Assembly: GCA_905235905.1 (NCBI GenBank)
Contig: CAJONO010000093.1
Location: forward strand, 1-44,718
Origin: an uncultured Prevotella sp.
GTDB lineage: Bacteria; Bacteroidota; Bacteroidia; Bacteroidales; Bacteroidaceae
Length of the DNA stretch: 44,718 nt
Direction: 5' to 3'
Both the position numbers and the translations under genes were made by a program. Of this stretch, positions 1 through 8,695 are shown one piece after another. The notes beneath the pieces are model-generated. The model was not told the DNA's origin. It did not search any database and was given only the letters and a program-made list of their open reading frames with translations. The stretch's first letter is position 1, and each line of letters starts with the position of its first letter.

Positions 1-48
1 GAACTCTGTCCTATATGCATCACAGGCAACAGACCCGTTTAGCGGATG

Positions 49-77
49 CAAAGGTACAACTTTTAAGGAATACTCAA
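49..77 (-). promoter_or_regulatory. Bacteroidetes-type promoter reading off the left edge
   Basis: On the minus strand a TACCTTTG box (49-56) has a TTG 18 bp upstream (75-77), matching the Bacteroidetes TTG-N19-TAnnTTTG promoter. It must drive a minus-strand gene beyond the left edge of the window. Position 1-48 would be its 5' leader. Confidence 0.6.
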
Positions 78-269
78 AAACTTTTTCAAGAAATTTTTCC
101 CTAACAACCATTTTTATTTCAACAAGAATAAGTGTTTTTTCGCGAACCTTATTATTATATATAAATAAACACGTAATATTATCCTAAAGAGGATTGCGAA
201 ATACGTTATAAGACAGTATTGGGAATGCCTTGCATCGTCTTATTATATTAAATAATGTTGCAAATCTAC

Positions 270-298
270 TTGTTTTCCACGAATAATTTGTACCTTTG
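270..298 (+). promoter_or_regulatory. Promoter of glyS
   Basis: TTG at 270-272 and TACCTTTG at 291-298 are 18 bp apart. The start codon of glyS lies 31 bp past the -7 box, giving a short leader of about 25 nt without a Shine-Dalgarno sequence. The AT-rich stretch from about 57 to 290 holds no gene that I can support. Confidence 0.7.
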
Positions 299-328
299 CA
301 GGCAAATTTGCTAATATATAAACATTTT

Positions 329-1867
329 ATGGCACAAGAAGACGTTTTTAAGAAAATTGTTTCCCACTGCAAAGAGTACGGCTATGTGTTCCCCAGCAGT
401 GAGATTTACGACGGTCTGGGCGCAGTCTACGACTACGGTCAGATGGGTGTGGAACTGAAAAACAACATTAAGCAATACTGGTGGAAGGCCATGACCATGC
501 TCCATGAAAACATCGTGGGCATCGACTCGGCCATCTTCATGCACCCCACCATCTGGAAAGCCAGTGGTCACGTAGACGCTTTCAACGACCCCCTTATCGA
601 CAACCGCGACTCGAAGAAGCGCTATCGCGCCGACGTGCTCATCGAAGACCAGATAGCCAAGTACGACGAGAAGATTCAGAAAGAGGTGGAGAAGGCCCGC
701 AAGCGCTTTGGCGACTCATTCGACGAAGCCAAGTACCTGGATACATCGCCACGCGTGGCCGAGACAAAGCAGAAGCGCGACGCCCTGCATGCCCGCTATG
801 CTGCCGCCATGCAGGGACCCGACCTTGAAGAGTTGAAGCAGATCATCCTCGACGAGGAGATTGTCGACCCCATCAGCGGCACGAAGAACTGGACCGACGT
901 GCGTCAGTTTAACCTGATGTTCTCTACCGAGATGGGATCTACAGCCGACGGCTCGATGAAGATATACCTGCGTCCTGAAACTGCTCAGGGCATATTCGTA
1001 AACTACCTGAACGTGCAGAAGACGGGCCGCATGAAGATTCCCTTCGGCATTGCCCAGATAGGCAAGGCGTTCCGCAATGAGATTGTGGCCCGCCAGTTCA
1101 TCTTCCGCATGCGTGAGTTCGAGCAGATGGAGATGCAGTTCTTCGTGAAGCCTGGCACCGAATTAGAGTGGTTCGCCAAGTGGAAAGAGACCCGCATGAA
1201 GTGGCACCAGACATTGGGCTTCGGTGCCGAGAACTACCGTTTCCACGACCACGACAAGCTGGCCCACTATGCCAACGCCGCTACTGACATCGAGTTCAAG
1301 ATGCCGTTCGGCTTCAAGGAGGTGGAGGGCATTCACTCGCGCACCAACTTCGACTTGTCGCAGCATGAGAAATACTCTGGCAAGAGCATCAAATACTTTG
1401 ACCCGCAAACCAACGAGAGCTACACACCGTTCGTCATCGAGACCTCTATCGGCGTCGACCGCATGTTCCTCTCCATCATGTGCCACGCCTTCGAAGAAGA
1501 GAAGCTTGAGAACGGCGAGACCCGAACGGTACTGAAGTTGCCCGCAGCCTTGGCTCCTGTGAAGTTGGCAGTGCTGCCATTGGTAAAGAAAGACGGACTG
1601 CCCGAGAAGGCCCGCGAGATCGTCGACGAGCTGAAATACCACTTCAGCGTACAGTACGACGAGAAAGACTCCATTGGCAAGCGCTATCGCCGTCAGGACG
1701 CCATCGGTACACCCTATTGCGTCACCGTCGACCACGACACGCTCCAGGATGGCTGCGTAACACTCCGTTTCCGCGACACGATGGAGCAGGAACGCGTAAA
1801 GATTGAGGCTCTAAACGGCATTATAGAGGACAAGGTGAGCATCACCAGTCTGTTGAAGAAGCTGTAG
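329..1867 (+). CDS. glyS: Glycine--tRNA ligase, eukaryote/archaeal-type homodimeric class II
   Basis: Charges tRNA-Gly in the cytoplasm. The 512-residue product has class II features: an N-terminal catalytic part starting with the conserved region around YGYVFPSSEIYDGLGAVYDY, a motif 2 region (GKAFRNEIVARQ followed by FRMREFEQMEMQFFV), a motif 3 region (IGVDRMFLSIM) and a C-terminal anticodon-binding domain ending near the stop. This is the single-chain alpha2 type, not the alpha/beta GlyQ/GlyS type. I chose ATG at 329; the open frame reaches a TTG at 296, but that lies inside the promoter -7 box. Function is near certain from the motifs. Confidence 0.96.
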   Translation: MAQEDVFKKIVSHCKEYGYVFPSSEIYDGLGAVYDYGQMGVELKNNIKQYWWKAMTMLHENIVGIDSAIFMHPTIWKASGHVDAFNDPLIDNRDSKKRYRADVLIEDQIAKYDEKIQKEVEKARKRFGDSFDEAKYLDTSPRVAETKQKRDALHARYAAAMQGPDLEELKQIILDEEIVDPISGTKNWTDVRQFNLMFSTEMGSTADGSMKIYLRPETAQGIFVNYLNVQKTGRMKIPFGIAQIGKAFRNEIVARQFIFRMREFEQMEMQFFVKPGTELEWFAKWKETRMKWHQTLGFGAENYRFHDHDKLAHYANAATDIEFKMPFGFKEVEGIHSRTNFDLSQHEKYSGKSIKYFDPQTNESYTPFVIETSIGVDRMFLSIMCHAFEEEKLENGETRTVLKLPAALAPVKLAVLPLVKKDGLPEKAREIVDELKYHFSVQYDEKDSIGKRYRRQDAIGTPYCVTVDHDTLQDGCVTLRFRDTMEQERVKIEALNGIIEDKVSITSLLKKL

Positions 1868-1941
1868 AAAGTCAAAAGAGAAGGATGAAGAATAGAAAGA
1901 ATCTTGCCGTGCATACGGCTACAACGGCAGCACTCCTGCCC

Positions 1942-2616
1942 ATGAAGGTGAAGTATTTGAAGTTCACGAAGATGTTGTTGTTCGCAGCATTCTTCATTCT
2001 TCATTCTTCATTCTTCATTTCTTGTAAGGAGGACAACGACACCGTCGACGAGTATGCCAACTGGCAGCAGCGCAATGAACAGTTTTTCGCCACACTCGAA
2101 GACTCGTTGGCATCCAATCCTGGCACCTGGACAAAGTTCAAGAGCTATAGCAAAGATCAGTCGCTTGCCGTGGGTTACAACACCGACTGTATCTATGTGA
2201 AGCAGTTTGCCCCTTTAGACAAGGACGAATACAACTTGGGCGACACCACCACTTTCCCGATGGGCACCGACTCTGTACGTGTGAGCTATGAGGGACGTCT
2301 CATTCCCTCGGCGACCTATCCCCAAGGCTACGTCTTTGACACTCGTGCCTATCAAGGATTCAATGCAGGTACCAGTGCCACCAGCAAACTTGTCCTCTCC
2401 GGCAGTCTCGTTGACGGTTTCACTACCGCATTGCTCCACATGCACCGGGGCGACCATTGGCTTGTGTACATTCCCTATCAGTTGGGTTACAATAGCAGTT
2501 CGCAGACAGGCATTCCCGCTTTCAGCACACTGATATTCGACCTGGTTCTTATCGATTTTTCTCCCGTAGGGCAGACGATGCCAGTATGGAACGCCCGACA
2601 GTCAACGACCTATTGA
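1942..2616 (+). CDS. FKBP-type peptidyl-prolyl isomerase, predicted lipoprotein
   Basis: A predicted envelope prolyl isomerase that speeds folding of exported proteins. The C-terminal ~110 residues follow the FKBP pattern: VRVSYEGRLIPS, VFDTR, a central L-x-G-x-L-V-DGFTTALLHMHRGD, WLVYIPYQLGY, IPAFSTLIFDLVLIDF. The N-terminus is hydrophobic and ends in FFISC, a plausible lipobox. The open frame begins at 1885, but the signal peptide fits starts at 1942 or 1972 better; I give 1942. It lies 74 nt after glyS and its 3' end overlaps the next gene by 31 bp. Part of the hydrophobic segment is encoded by a 7-bp tandem repeat (see repeat at 1988). Confidence 0.85.
   Translation: MKVKYLKFTKMLLFAAFFILHSSFFISCKEDNDTVDEYANWQQRNEQFFATLEDSLASNPGTWTKFKSYSKDQSLAVGYNTDCIYVKQFAPLDKDEYNLGDTTTFPMGTDSVRVSYEGRLIPSATYPQGYVFDTRAYQGFNAGTSATSKLVLSGSLVDGFTTALLHMHRGDHWLVYIPYQLGYNSSSQTGIPAFSTLIFDLVLIDFSPVGQTMPVWNARQSTTY
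1988..2020 (+). repeat. CATTCTT 7-bp tandem repeat inside a signal peptide
   Basis: Four consecutive CATTCTT units and a diverged fifth. Read in frame they encode ILHSSFF-like residues that form the hydrophobic core of the FKBP lipoprotein signal. A shorter copy of the same word lies at the psd-pssA junction near 18390. Confidence 0.85.
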
Positions 2617-4052
2617 TTACCGACGAACTTAGCTATCAGATTCGCTCCGTCTTTGGCCATGTGCCAACTGCCGAGCAGGAAAGGGCCATTCAGACGACGG
2701 CCCTTTTCCTTTCTGACCGCAGGTCGATGGTTGCCATGATTCTTCGTGGCTCGGCAGGGACAGGAAAGACCACGCTGGCAGCCGCCATTGTCCGTGCCCT
2801 CCTCGGTCTGAATCAGAAGTTAGTGCTCATGGCCCCTACAGGCCGCGCTGCCAAGGTGTTTTCGCTCTATGCCAACAGTCCAGCCTTTACCATTCACCGT
2901 CATATCTACCGTCAACGCTCAGCAGGCGACTTGTCGGAATTCAACCTGAACATCAATCTTCATCGCGACACCTTATTTATCATTGACGAGGCATCGATGA
3001 TTGCCAATACCGCTACCAACGACACGTTTGGTTCGGGCCGTCTGCTCGACGACCTTGTGCAGTATGTCTACAGCGGGCAGAACTGTCGTATGCTGCTCAT
3101 CGGCGACACAGCACAGTTACCACCTGTAGGCGAAGAGGAGTCACCCGCGCTGAGAGCCAGTGTGCTGCAAGGCTATGGGCTTACAATCTACGAATATGCC
3201 CTAAACGAGGTGCTTCGCCAAAGCCAGCAGTCGGGCATTCTCTATAATGCCACTATCATCCGCCAGATGATTACACACGACGAACTGACCCAGCTACCCC
3301 TGATTCGCGTTCAAGGCTTTGCCGACATTTTCATAGTACCTGGCGACGAGCTTATCGAGTCGTTAGCATCGAGCTACAGTCATGTGGGTGTCGACGATAC
3401 CATCGTTGTCACCCGTTCCAACAAACGGGCAAACATCTACAACCAAGGCATCCGTCGCACCATTCTCGACCGCGAAGACGAGCTCTGCCGAGGCGACCAG
3501 CTCATGATTGTCAAGAACAATTATAGCCTCACCCCCAGTGGCAGTTCCAACTCTGTTGAGGTACAAGCTCCCGGCTATCTGGCTAACGGCGACCGCTGCG
3601 TAGTCCAGCGTGTGCGCAACGTTCGCGAACTCTACGGATTCCGCTTTGCCGACATCACGGTGACGATGCCCGACTATGACAACTACGAGCTCACTACCAC
3701 CGCCCTGCTCGATACCCTCACCACCGAGTCCCCTGCCCTTACCCGCGAACAGCAGGCATTATTATATAATATGGTGATGGAGGACTATGCCGACATTCGG
3801 TTGAAGTCAGAACGTCTGAAGAAGCTGAAGAGCGACCCCCACTACAATGCCCTTCAGATAAAGTTCGGCTATGCCGTTACCTGCCACAAGGCCCAGGGCG
3901 GACAATGGACCCACGTCTACATAGACCAAGGCTACATGACCGACGACATGCTCACGCCCGACTACATCCATTGGCTCTATACTGCCCTGACGCGTGCCAC
4001 AGAAAAAGTGTTCCTGGTCAATTGGCCAAGAACACAAATAGAAAACCAGTAG
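2586..4052 (+). CDS. RecD/Pif1-like superfamily 1 DNA helicase (AAA_30, UvrD_C_2)
   Basis: An ATP-dependent helicase of the RecD-like group. Of 488 residues, Walker A is GSAGTGKTT (residues 55-63), then DEASMI (motif II), GDTAQLPPVGEE (motif III), LRQ (motif IV), and near the C-terminus YAVTCHKAQGGQW and YTALTRATEKVFLV (motifs V and VI). The length is much shorter than RecD2 (about 740), and it lacks RecD2's N-terminal extension; short RecD-like helicases of this size are common in Bacteroidetes. ATG at 2586 overlaps the FKBP gene by 31 bp, suggesting coupled translation. The cellular substrate cannot be told from sequence; a repair or replication role is inferred. Confidence 0.85.
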   Translation: MERPTVNDLLITDELSYQIRSVFGHVPTAEQERAIQTTALFLSDRRSMVAMILRGSAGTGKTTLAAAIVRALLGLNQKLVLMAPTGRAAKVFSLYANSPAFTIHRHIYRQRSAGDLSEFNLNINLHRDTLFIIDEASMIANTATNDTFGSGRLLDDLVQYVYSGQNCRMLLIGDTAQLPPVGEEESPALRASVLQGYGLTIYEYALNEVLRQSQQSGILYNATIIRQMITHDELTQLPLIRVQGFADIFIVPGDELIESLASSYSHVGVDDTIVVTRSNKRANIYNQGIRRTILDREDELCRGDQLMIVKNNYSLTPSGSSNSVEVQAPGYLANGDRCVVQRVRNVRELYGFRFADITVTMPDYDNYELTTTALLDTLTTESPALTREQQALLYNMVMEDYADIRLKSERLKKLKSDPHYNALQIKFGYAVTCHKAQGGQWTHVYIDQGYMTDDMLTPDYIHWLYTALTRATEKVFLVNWPRTQIENQ

Positions 4053-4078
4053 TTTTCGGCTGTCTTAACACTGTCCTC

Positions 4079-5290
4079 TCAGCGTTTCTGAGCGCTGAGC
4101 AGTTTGTAGTATTCCGTTGCCCCAAGCAGGAAGCAGCCCGTTCCGTAATCCTCAAAGTCGGGAATGCGGTTGTAGCTCAGTGGCTGTCCGGCCGAAGGAT
4201 CCTTGCCCGTGCCCTGCATCCATCCGAGAAAGCCGTCGGCATGAACGGCATCCTTCACCATAGCCGTCCAAGCTCGGTCGGCAACAGGGCGGAAGATGTC
4301 GGCCTTCAGCAGTCCCTGCCGTATGCCCCAGCTGATGCCATAGAGGAAGAGTGCCGTTCCCGAAGTCTCTTTCATCTCATAGTGGGTCGAGACGAGGCTG
4401 GGGTTCCAGAAGCCGTCCTCTCGCTGACACTTGCGAATGCCCTCGCTCATGAGCACGAAGTCCTTCTTCAGTTCCTTGTAGCACTTGTCTTTCTTCCCCA
4501 AAATATCCATGCACCGCACCAGTGCGGCATAGACCCAGCCGTTGCCTCGGCTCCAATAGCACTGTTGTCCGTCAGGCTCCTGATAGGGCGGCACATAGTC
4601 GGCATCGCGCCACCACAGTCCCTCGTCGATGTTAAACAGTCCCTTCTTCGGGTTGGCCTCGCCTCGCCCACACTCGTTACGGCTCCAACGATACATCTGC
4701 ATACCGTGGTCACGATAGCGCTTGTCGCCCGTCAGCTGGTATGCCTGCATGTAGAGCGGCATGGCCATCTGTATGGCATCGATCCATGTCCACCATCCGT
4801 AGAGCGAGTTCTGACTGGTCTTTGCCTTGGGCGTAGTGGTCTGGTTCTTCTCGTTGGGTGTCAGCATCTGGTGATCCAGATTGGCTATGACGTTCTGCAA
4901 CTGTGTCTGAACAGCCTTCTCATCGTGATTGAGCAACCGAGCCAGTTCCACATAGGTCTGGCCGCAGCACTGGTCGTCGGCATCGCAGGTCTCAATGCCG
5001 TTGCGGGGAGTCCATTTGTGGAAGTCGGCCCATGTGCGGGCATAGTCCACATAGCGTGGCTGCGGGTCAATCGCCTGCAGAGCCATCAGCCCTTCGTAGT
5101 AGACGGCTCGCGTCCAGAGGTTCGACGGGCGAATCTTCTTCACGTTTGTAGGAACGGTGGGGTCTTCATACTTCTGCATGAAATAGTTGTTGGCACGACG
5201 GGCTACCGCCAGCACGTCGTCGGCTGTGGTCTGTGCCATTGCAGGAATCATCAGCAAGGCCACACACATTGTTGAGATTAGTCTTTTCAT
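4079..5290 (-). CDS. Glycoside hydrolase family 105, unsaturated rhamnogalacturonyl hydrolase-like, secreted
   Basis: Predicted to remove the unsaturated uronic acid left at the non-reducing end of pectin oligosaccharides after lyase action. The 403-residue product starts with a Sec signal peptide (MKRLISTMCVALLMIPAMAQ). GH105-like features are NLWTRAVYYEGLMAL, DADDQCCGQTY (residues 103-113), the repeated (alpha/alpha) barrel helices MPLYMQAYQLTGD and MYRWSRNECGRGE, and QQCYWSRGNGWVYAAL. The start at 5290 puts the signal peptide at the N-terminus; an in-frame start at 5320 would prepend residues from the promoter. Its 3' end converges with the helicase gene (27 bp gap). With the PL10 lyase at 10.5-11.6 kb it suggests pectin use. 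GH88-type activity is the alternative. Confidence 0.88.
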   Translation of the reverse strand: MKRLISTMCVALLMIPAMAQTTADDVLAVARRANNYFMQKYEDPTVPTNVKKIRPSNLWTRAVYYEGLMALQAIDPQPRYVDYARTWADFHKWTPRNGIETCDADDQCCGQTYVELARLLNHDEKAVQTQLQNVIANLDHQMLTPNEKNQTTTPKAKTSQNSLYGWWTWIDAIQMAMPLYMQAYQLTGDKRYRDHGMQMYRWSRNECGRGEANPKKGLFNIDEGLWWRDADYVPPYQEPDGQQCYWSRGNGWVYAALVRCMDILGKKDKCYKELKKDFVLMSEGIRKCQREDGFWNPSLVSTHYEMKETSGTALFLYGISWGIRQGLLKADIFRPVADRAWTAMVKDAVHADGFLGWMQGTGKDPSAGQPLSYNRIPDFEDYGTGCFLLGATEYYKLLSAQKR

Positions 5291-5317
5291 TTGTTCGCTT
5301 GTTTCAGTAATTGGATG

Positions 5318-5348
5318 CAAAAATACGAATTTTATGCGAGACCGCCAA
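5318..5348 (-). promoter_or_regulatory. Promoter of GH105 gene
   Basis: Minus-strand TATTTTTG box at 5318-5325, with a TTG 20 bp upstream at 5346-5348. The leader would be about 20 nt. Confidence 0.5.
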
Positions 5349-5378
5349 TAAATCTTTGCAAAAAAATAGAAAGATGTT

Positions 5379-5409
5379 TTGATTTTTCCAATAATAATTC
5401 GTACCTTTG
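5379..5409 (+). promoter_or_regulatory. Promoter of the caspase operon
   Basis: TTG at 5379-5381 and TACCTTTG at 5402-5409 precede the outer-membrane barrel gene, leaving a leader of about 35 nt. No other convincing promoter was seen before 9550, so the five genes that follow are probably one transcript. Confidence 0.6.
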
Positions 5410-5448
5410 CGCCAAAAGTTAAATGAATACGAATATAAAATTAAAATT

Positions 5449-5925
5449 ATGAAAAAACTATTAACTGTCCTATGCATGATTCTCACTTGCTCCTTGGGGA
5501 CTTATGCGCAGAAAGGAATGCAAGGAGTTGGAGTAAACGTCGGCTACACAGGAGGAGATTATGGCGAAGGGCCAAGCGTTGGATTAAAATATCAATACAA
5601 CATTACTGATTATCTTAGAATAGAACCTACTGTAACAATAGTATTTTGCGAATTCAGTTCACCCAAATACGCTCTTGTCGATGTCGATTATTTCTTTATG
5701 AATCAAGGACGCATAAGACCATATTTGTGTGTAGGATTGGGGATGACTCCTACTCATCATAGTTATCACGAGGACAGCAATTTTGGCGGACAAGCGGGAT
5801 TTGGACTTGACTGGCGAGTAACCCACAATATTTCCTTTGGTTTAAAAGGAACTGTGATAAAATGCCTTTCGGATGAAAGTGAAGGAGGCTATAATATTTG
5901 CTGTGGTTTTTCATATAACTTTTAA
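5449..5925 (+). CDS. Small outer-membrane beta-barrel protein
   Basis: A 158-residue exported protein: signal peptide MKKLLTVLCMILTCSLGTYAQ, then alternating hydrophobic strands with glycine and aromatic residues (GVGVNVGYTGGDYGEGPSVGLKYQYN, RIRPYLCVGLGM, FGLDWRVTHNISFGLKG) and a terminal aromatic (SYNF), as in the OmpX/OmpA-like 8-stranded barrel family. Start at 5449 (an upstream in-frame TTG at 5407 lies in the promoter). First gene of the operon, 12 nt before the caspase gene. Base composition is more AT-rich than the neighbours. Function unknown; an outer-membrane sensor or anchor is only a guess. Confidence 0.75.
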   Translation: MKKLLTVLCMILTCSLGTYAQKGMQGVGVNVGYTGGDYGEGPSVGLKYQYNITDYLRIEPTVTIVFCEFSSPKYALVDVDYFFMNQGRIRPYLCVGLGMTPTHHSYHEDSNFGGQAGFGLDWRVTHNISFGLKGTVIKCLSDESEGGYNICCGFSYNF

Positions 5926-5937
5926 TTTGATTACATC

Positions 5938-7323
5938 ATGAAAAAGTTTTTTTTCCTTTTCTTTTTTAGTTACTCTTTGATAGGGCATGCCCAATATTCC
6001 CTTCAGATTCAAGGCAGTTCTTTCAACATTGAATTGGACGACCAGACCATGACTGCCGCCATACGCGACTATGACTACAAAATAGACGACGCAAAGTTTC
6101 CCATCAGCAATAAAGTACGGAAATTCAAAGGCTTTGGCAACGAGCGTTCGCGCACGGTTACCATCCCCGAAACCTACCAGACAGCAAACGGCAAGGAGTA
6201 TACCATTACCACCATCGGCAAAGCTGCCTTTGCCGGCTATCAGAATGTGGACTTCGTGGTTATCCCATCGACTGTGACCACTATTGAGGACTATGCTTTC
6301 TTCCGCACCTCGTTGGTGAGTGTAGAGATACCTGCTTCTGTCGAGCAGATGGGTAATCGTGTGTTTGGCTGGTGCAAAAACCTAAAGAGTCTGAAGCTGC
6401 CTCAGGGCATCAAGATGGGATACGACCTTTATACGGAAAGCAAAGGCATTGATGTGAAATACTTTATCAATGACGAGCCCCCCTTACATGCTGTAAAGAA
6501 GCCCACTGTGAAAAAGCAGCAGCCTCGGCAGTTTGCCACTTCGAGTGATGTCGACGAGAATTTGCCCACCACCTCTAAGGAAAACGAAGAGATGTTTGCC
6601 ATCATCATTGCCAACGAAAACTATATGAACGTTGCCCGTGTTGACTGCGCTCTTCATGACGGTCGTACCTTCCACCGCTATTGCCATCAAGTGCTGGGCA
6701 TACCCGAAGACAATATCCACATAGTAGAAGACGCTACCTATGGACAGATGACAGAGCAGGTGAACTGGTTAGAGCGAGTGGCCAAGGCCTATGAGGGCGA
6801 TGCTCGTATCATCATCTATTATGCCGGCCACGGCATCCCCAACGAGAAGAACGGTGCGGCCTATCTGCTACCCATCGATGCTTCGGGCGACAATACAGCT
6901 GCAGCCTATGGACTCGGCAGTCTCTACAAGACGTTGGGACAGCTTAATGCCCGCAGTGTGACACTTTTTCTCGATGCCTGTTTCAGTGGTTCCCTACGTG
7001 GCGAAGGCATGCTTTCAGCTGCACGTGGCGTAGCCATCAAGGCTAAAAACGAAGCTCCTTTGGGCAATATGGTGGTATTCTCGGCAGCACAGGGTGACGA
7101 AACAGCCTATCCATACGCAGAGAAAGGCCACGGTCTCTTCACCTACTTCCTGCTGAAGAAACTGAAAGAGACAAAAGGCAATGTGGACTTTGGCACACTG
7201 GACACCTATATTCGCAAGGAAGTGGGCCGCAAATCGGTAGTAGTAAACAACAAGCCACAAACGCCCCATGCTGAATCAGGCCCACAGCTGGCAGATACCT
7301 GGAAGAAAATGACACTCAAATAG
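5938..7323 (+). CDS. Exported caspase-family (C14) protease with BspA-type leucine-rich repeats
   Basis: A 461-residue protein with a signal peptide (MKKFFFLFFFSYSLIGHAQ). Residues about 75-185 hold LRR_5/BspA-like repeats (TITTIGKAAFAGYQNVDFVVIPSTVTTIEDYAF, VSVEIPASVEQMGNRVF). Residues about 215-455 form a caspase-like domain with the dyad His298 (in YYAGHG) and Cys348 (in LDACFSG), both intact, plus FAIIIANENY and FSAAQGDETAYPY. It should be an active cysteine protease outside the cytoplasm; bacterial members usually cleave after Arg/Lys (family knowledge). It is followed 12 nt later by a second caspase of different architecture, so the two are likely co-expressed. Substrate unknown. Confidence 0.9.
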   Translation: MKKFFFLFFFSYSLIGHAQYSLQIQGSSFNIELDDQTMTAAIRDYDYKIDDAKFPISNKVRKFKGFGNERSRTVTIPETYQTANGKEYTITTIGKAAFAGYQNVDFVVIPSTVTTIEDYAFFRTSLVSVEIPASVEQMGNRVFGWCKNLKSLKLPQGIKMGYDLYTESKGIDVKYFINDEPPLHAVKKPTVKKQQPRQFATSSDVDENLPTTSKENEEMFAIIIANENYMNVARVDCALHDGRTFHRYCHQVLGIPEDNIHIVEDATYGQMTEQVNWLERVAKAYEGDARIIIYYAGHGIPNEKNGAAYLLPIDASGDNTAAAYGLGSLYKTLGQLNARSVTLFLDACFSGSLRGEGMLSAARGVAIKAKNEAPLGNMVVFSAAQGDETAYPYAEKGHGLFTYFLLKKLKETKGNVDFGTLDTYIRKEVGRKSVVVNNKPQTPHAESGPQLADTWKKMTLK

Positions 7324-7335
7324 AGCCATTAGAAT

Positions 7336-8643
7336 ATGAGAAAGATAATAGCCTCTATTGCTTTGATGCTGATGCTACCTTTAGTTTGGGGTGACGGCTT
7401 GCCAGTCTTAAGCCATGCTTTTGCTGCTCCTGCTCCTCAACAGTCACATTCCATCGCAAAGAAGCAAGTCACTCACGTCTCTGGGCCTGAGCTGTCACGC
7501 TATTACGTCAAGATTTATCAGGCCAAAGACCCGAAGCCCGCAGCAAGAGTAGCCGACAAATGGGAGATGTATACCGGTTACAATACCACTGTGGTAAAAG
7601 ACGAGGTAGGCAGGTGGTGGTGGGTAGTCATCTACTCCTCTGACGACATCAAACAGGTGCGCTCCTTCGTGAGGAACTTCCCCTCGATAAGGGCCAAATA
7701 TCCCGATCAGTCGGCATTCACACCTTATATTTATGAGAATCCCAACCATGTGGCGAAAGCTGTTGACACGCCCAAGCCTATCGAGCAACGCACTGTTCCC
7801 AAGACCATCGTCGAAGAAAAGAAGCCTGCCACTACGCCTGCTGTGACAGTTGCACGTCAGGTGTCTGATGTCGACAAAGACATCCCTGTTTCCCAAACCA
7901 GCCAGGAAAATACTTTCGCGGTAATCATTGCCAATGAAGACTACAACCGTGAAGTGAAAGTACCCTACGCCCTGAACGATGGTACCATGTTCAAAGCCTA
8001 TTGCCAAAGGACACTTGGCATTCCTGCCTCTAACATACACATGACGAGCAACGCCACACTGAACGACCTGAAATATCAGATTGACTGGCTACGGCAGGTA
8101 ATGGAAGCCTACGACGGAGAAGCCCGCATCCTGTTCTACTACGCCGGTCACGGCATTCCCGACGAAGCCAGCCACAGCGCCTATCTGCTGCCTGTCGACG
8201 GCTATGCCAGCAACACGACGACAGGCTATAGCCTCAACGAGCTTTACAGTACGCTAAGCCAACTGCCTTGCAAGTCGGCCCTGGTGCTGCTGGATGCCTG
8301 TTTCAGCGGTGCCAAGCGCGACGGCGGCATGTTAGCGTCGGCCAGGGGCGTGGCCATCAAGGTGAAAGAGAACAAGCCTGCCGGCAACCTTGTCGTGTTC
8401 TCTGCCGCCCAAGGCGACGAAACGGCCTATCCCTACCAGGAGCAACAGCACGGCATGTTTACTTACTATCTGCTGAAAACACTAAAAGAATCGAAGGGCA
8501 ACATTAGCTTGGGCGACCTCTCGACAAAGGTTACCAAAGAGGTAAAGAGGCGTTCCGTCGTGCAGAACGAGAAAATGCAGACACCTACGGTCATCTCCTC
8601 GCCGGCCACAGCCACACACTGGAAGTCATGGAAGCTCAAGTGA
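7336..8643 (+). CDS. Exported caspase-family (C14) protease with SPOR-like N-terminal domain
   Basis: 435 residues with an N-terminal signal sequence. Residues about 50-130 (YYVKIYQAKDPKPAARVA, WWWVVIYSSDDIKQVRSFVRNF) look like a SPOR-type repeat, a fold that usually binds glycan strands of peptidoglycan lacking stem peptides. A Pro/Lys/Thr-rich linker follows to about residue 175. The caspase domain (about 185-430) has His272 (YYAGHG) and Cys322 (LDACFSG). The caspase half is clearly paralogous to that of the preceding gene while the N-terminal halves are unrelated, which points to duplication with domain swap. A peptidoglycan-targeted protease is inferred, not shown. Confidence 0.88.
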   Translation: MRKIIASIALMLMLPLVWGDGLPVLSHAFAAPAPQQSHSIAKKQVTHVSGPELSRYYVKIYQAKDPKPAARVADKWEMYTGYNTTVVKDEVGRWWWVVIYSSDDIKQVRSFVRNFPSIRAKYPDQSAFTPYIYENPNHVAKAVDTPKPIEQRTVPKTIVEEKKPATTPAVTVARQVSDVDKDIPVSQTSQENTFAVIIANEDYNREVKVPYALNDGTMFKAYCQRTLGIPASNIHMTSNATLNDLKYQIDWLRQVMEAYDGEARILFYYAGHGIPDEASHSAYLLPVDGYASNTTTGYSLNELYSTLSQLPCKSALVLLDACFSGAKRDGGMLASARGVAIKVKENKPAGNLVVFSAAQGDETAYPYQEQQHGMFTYYLLKTLKESKGNISLGDLSTKVTKEVKRRSVVQNEKMQTPTVISSPATATHWKSWKLK

Positions 8644-8695
8644 GCGCAGACTTTTCCAACAGCTTTCCACATCAAGAATACAAAACAATCAGAAT

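Noticed and set aside
3905..5275. A 456-codon open frame on the plus strand opposite the GH105 gene
   Set aside because: It starts inside the helicase gene, lacks any recognisable domain, and exists because the opposite strand is a GC-rich coding sequence. The GH105 reading has signal peptide, motifs and promoter.
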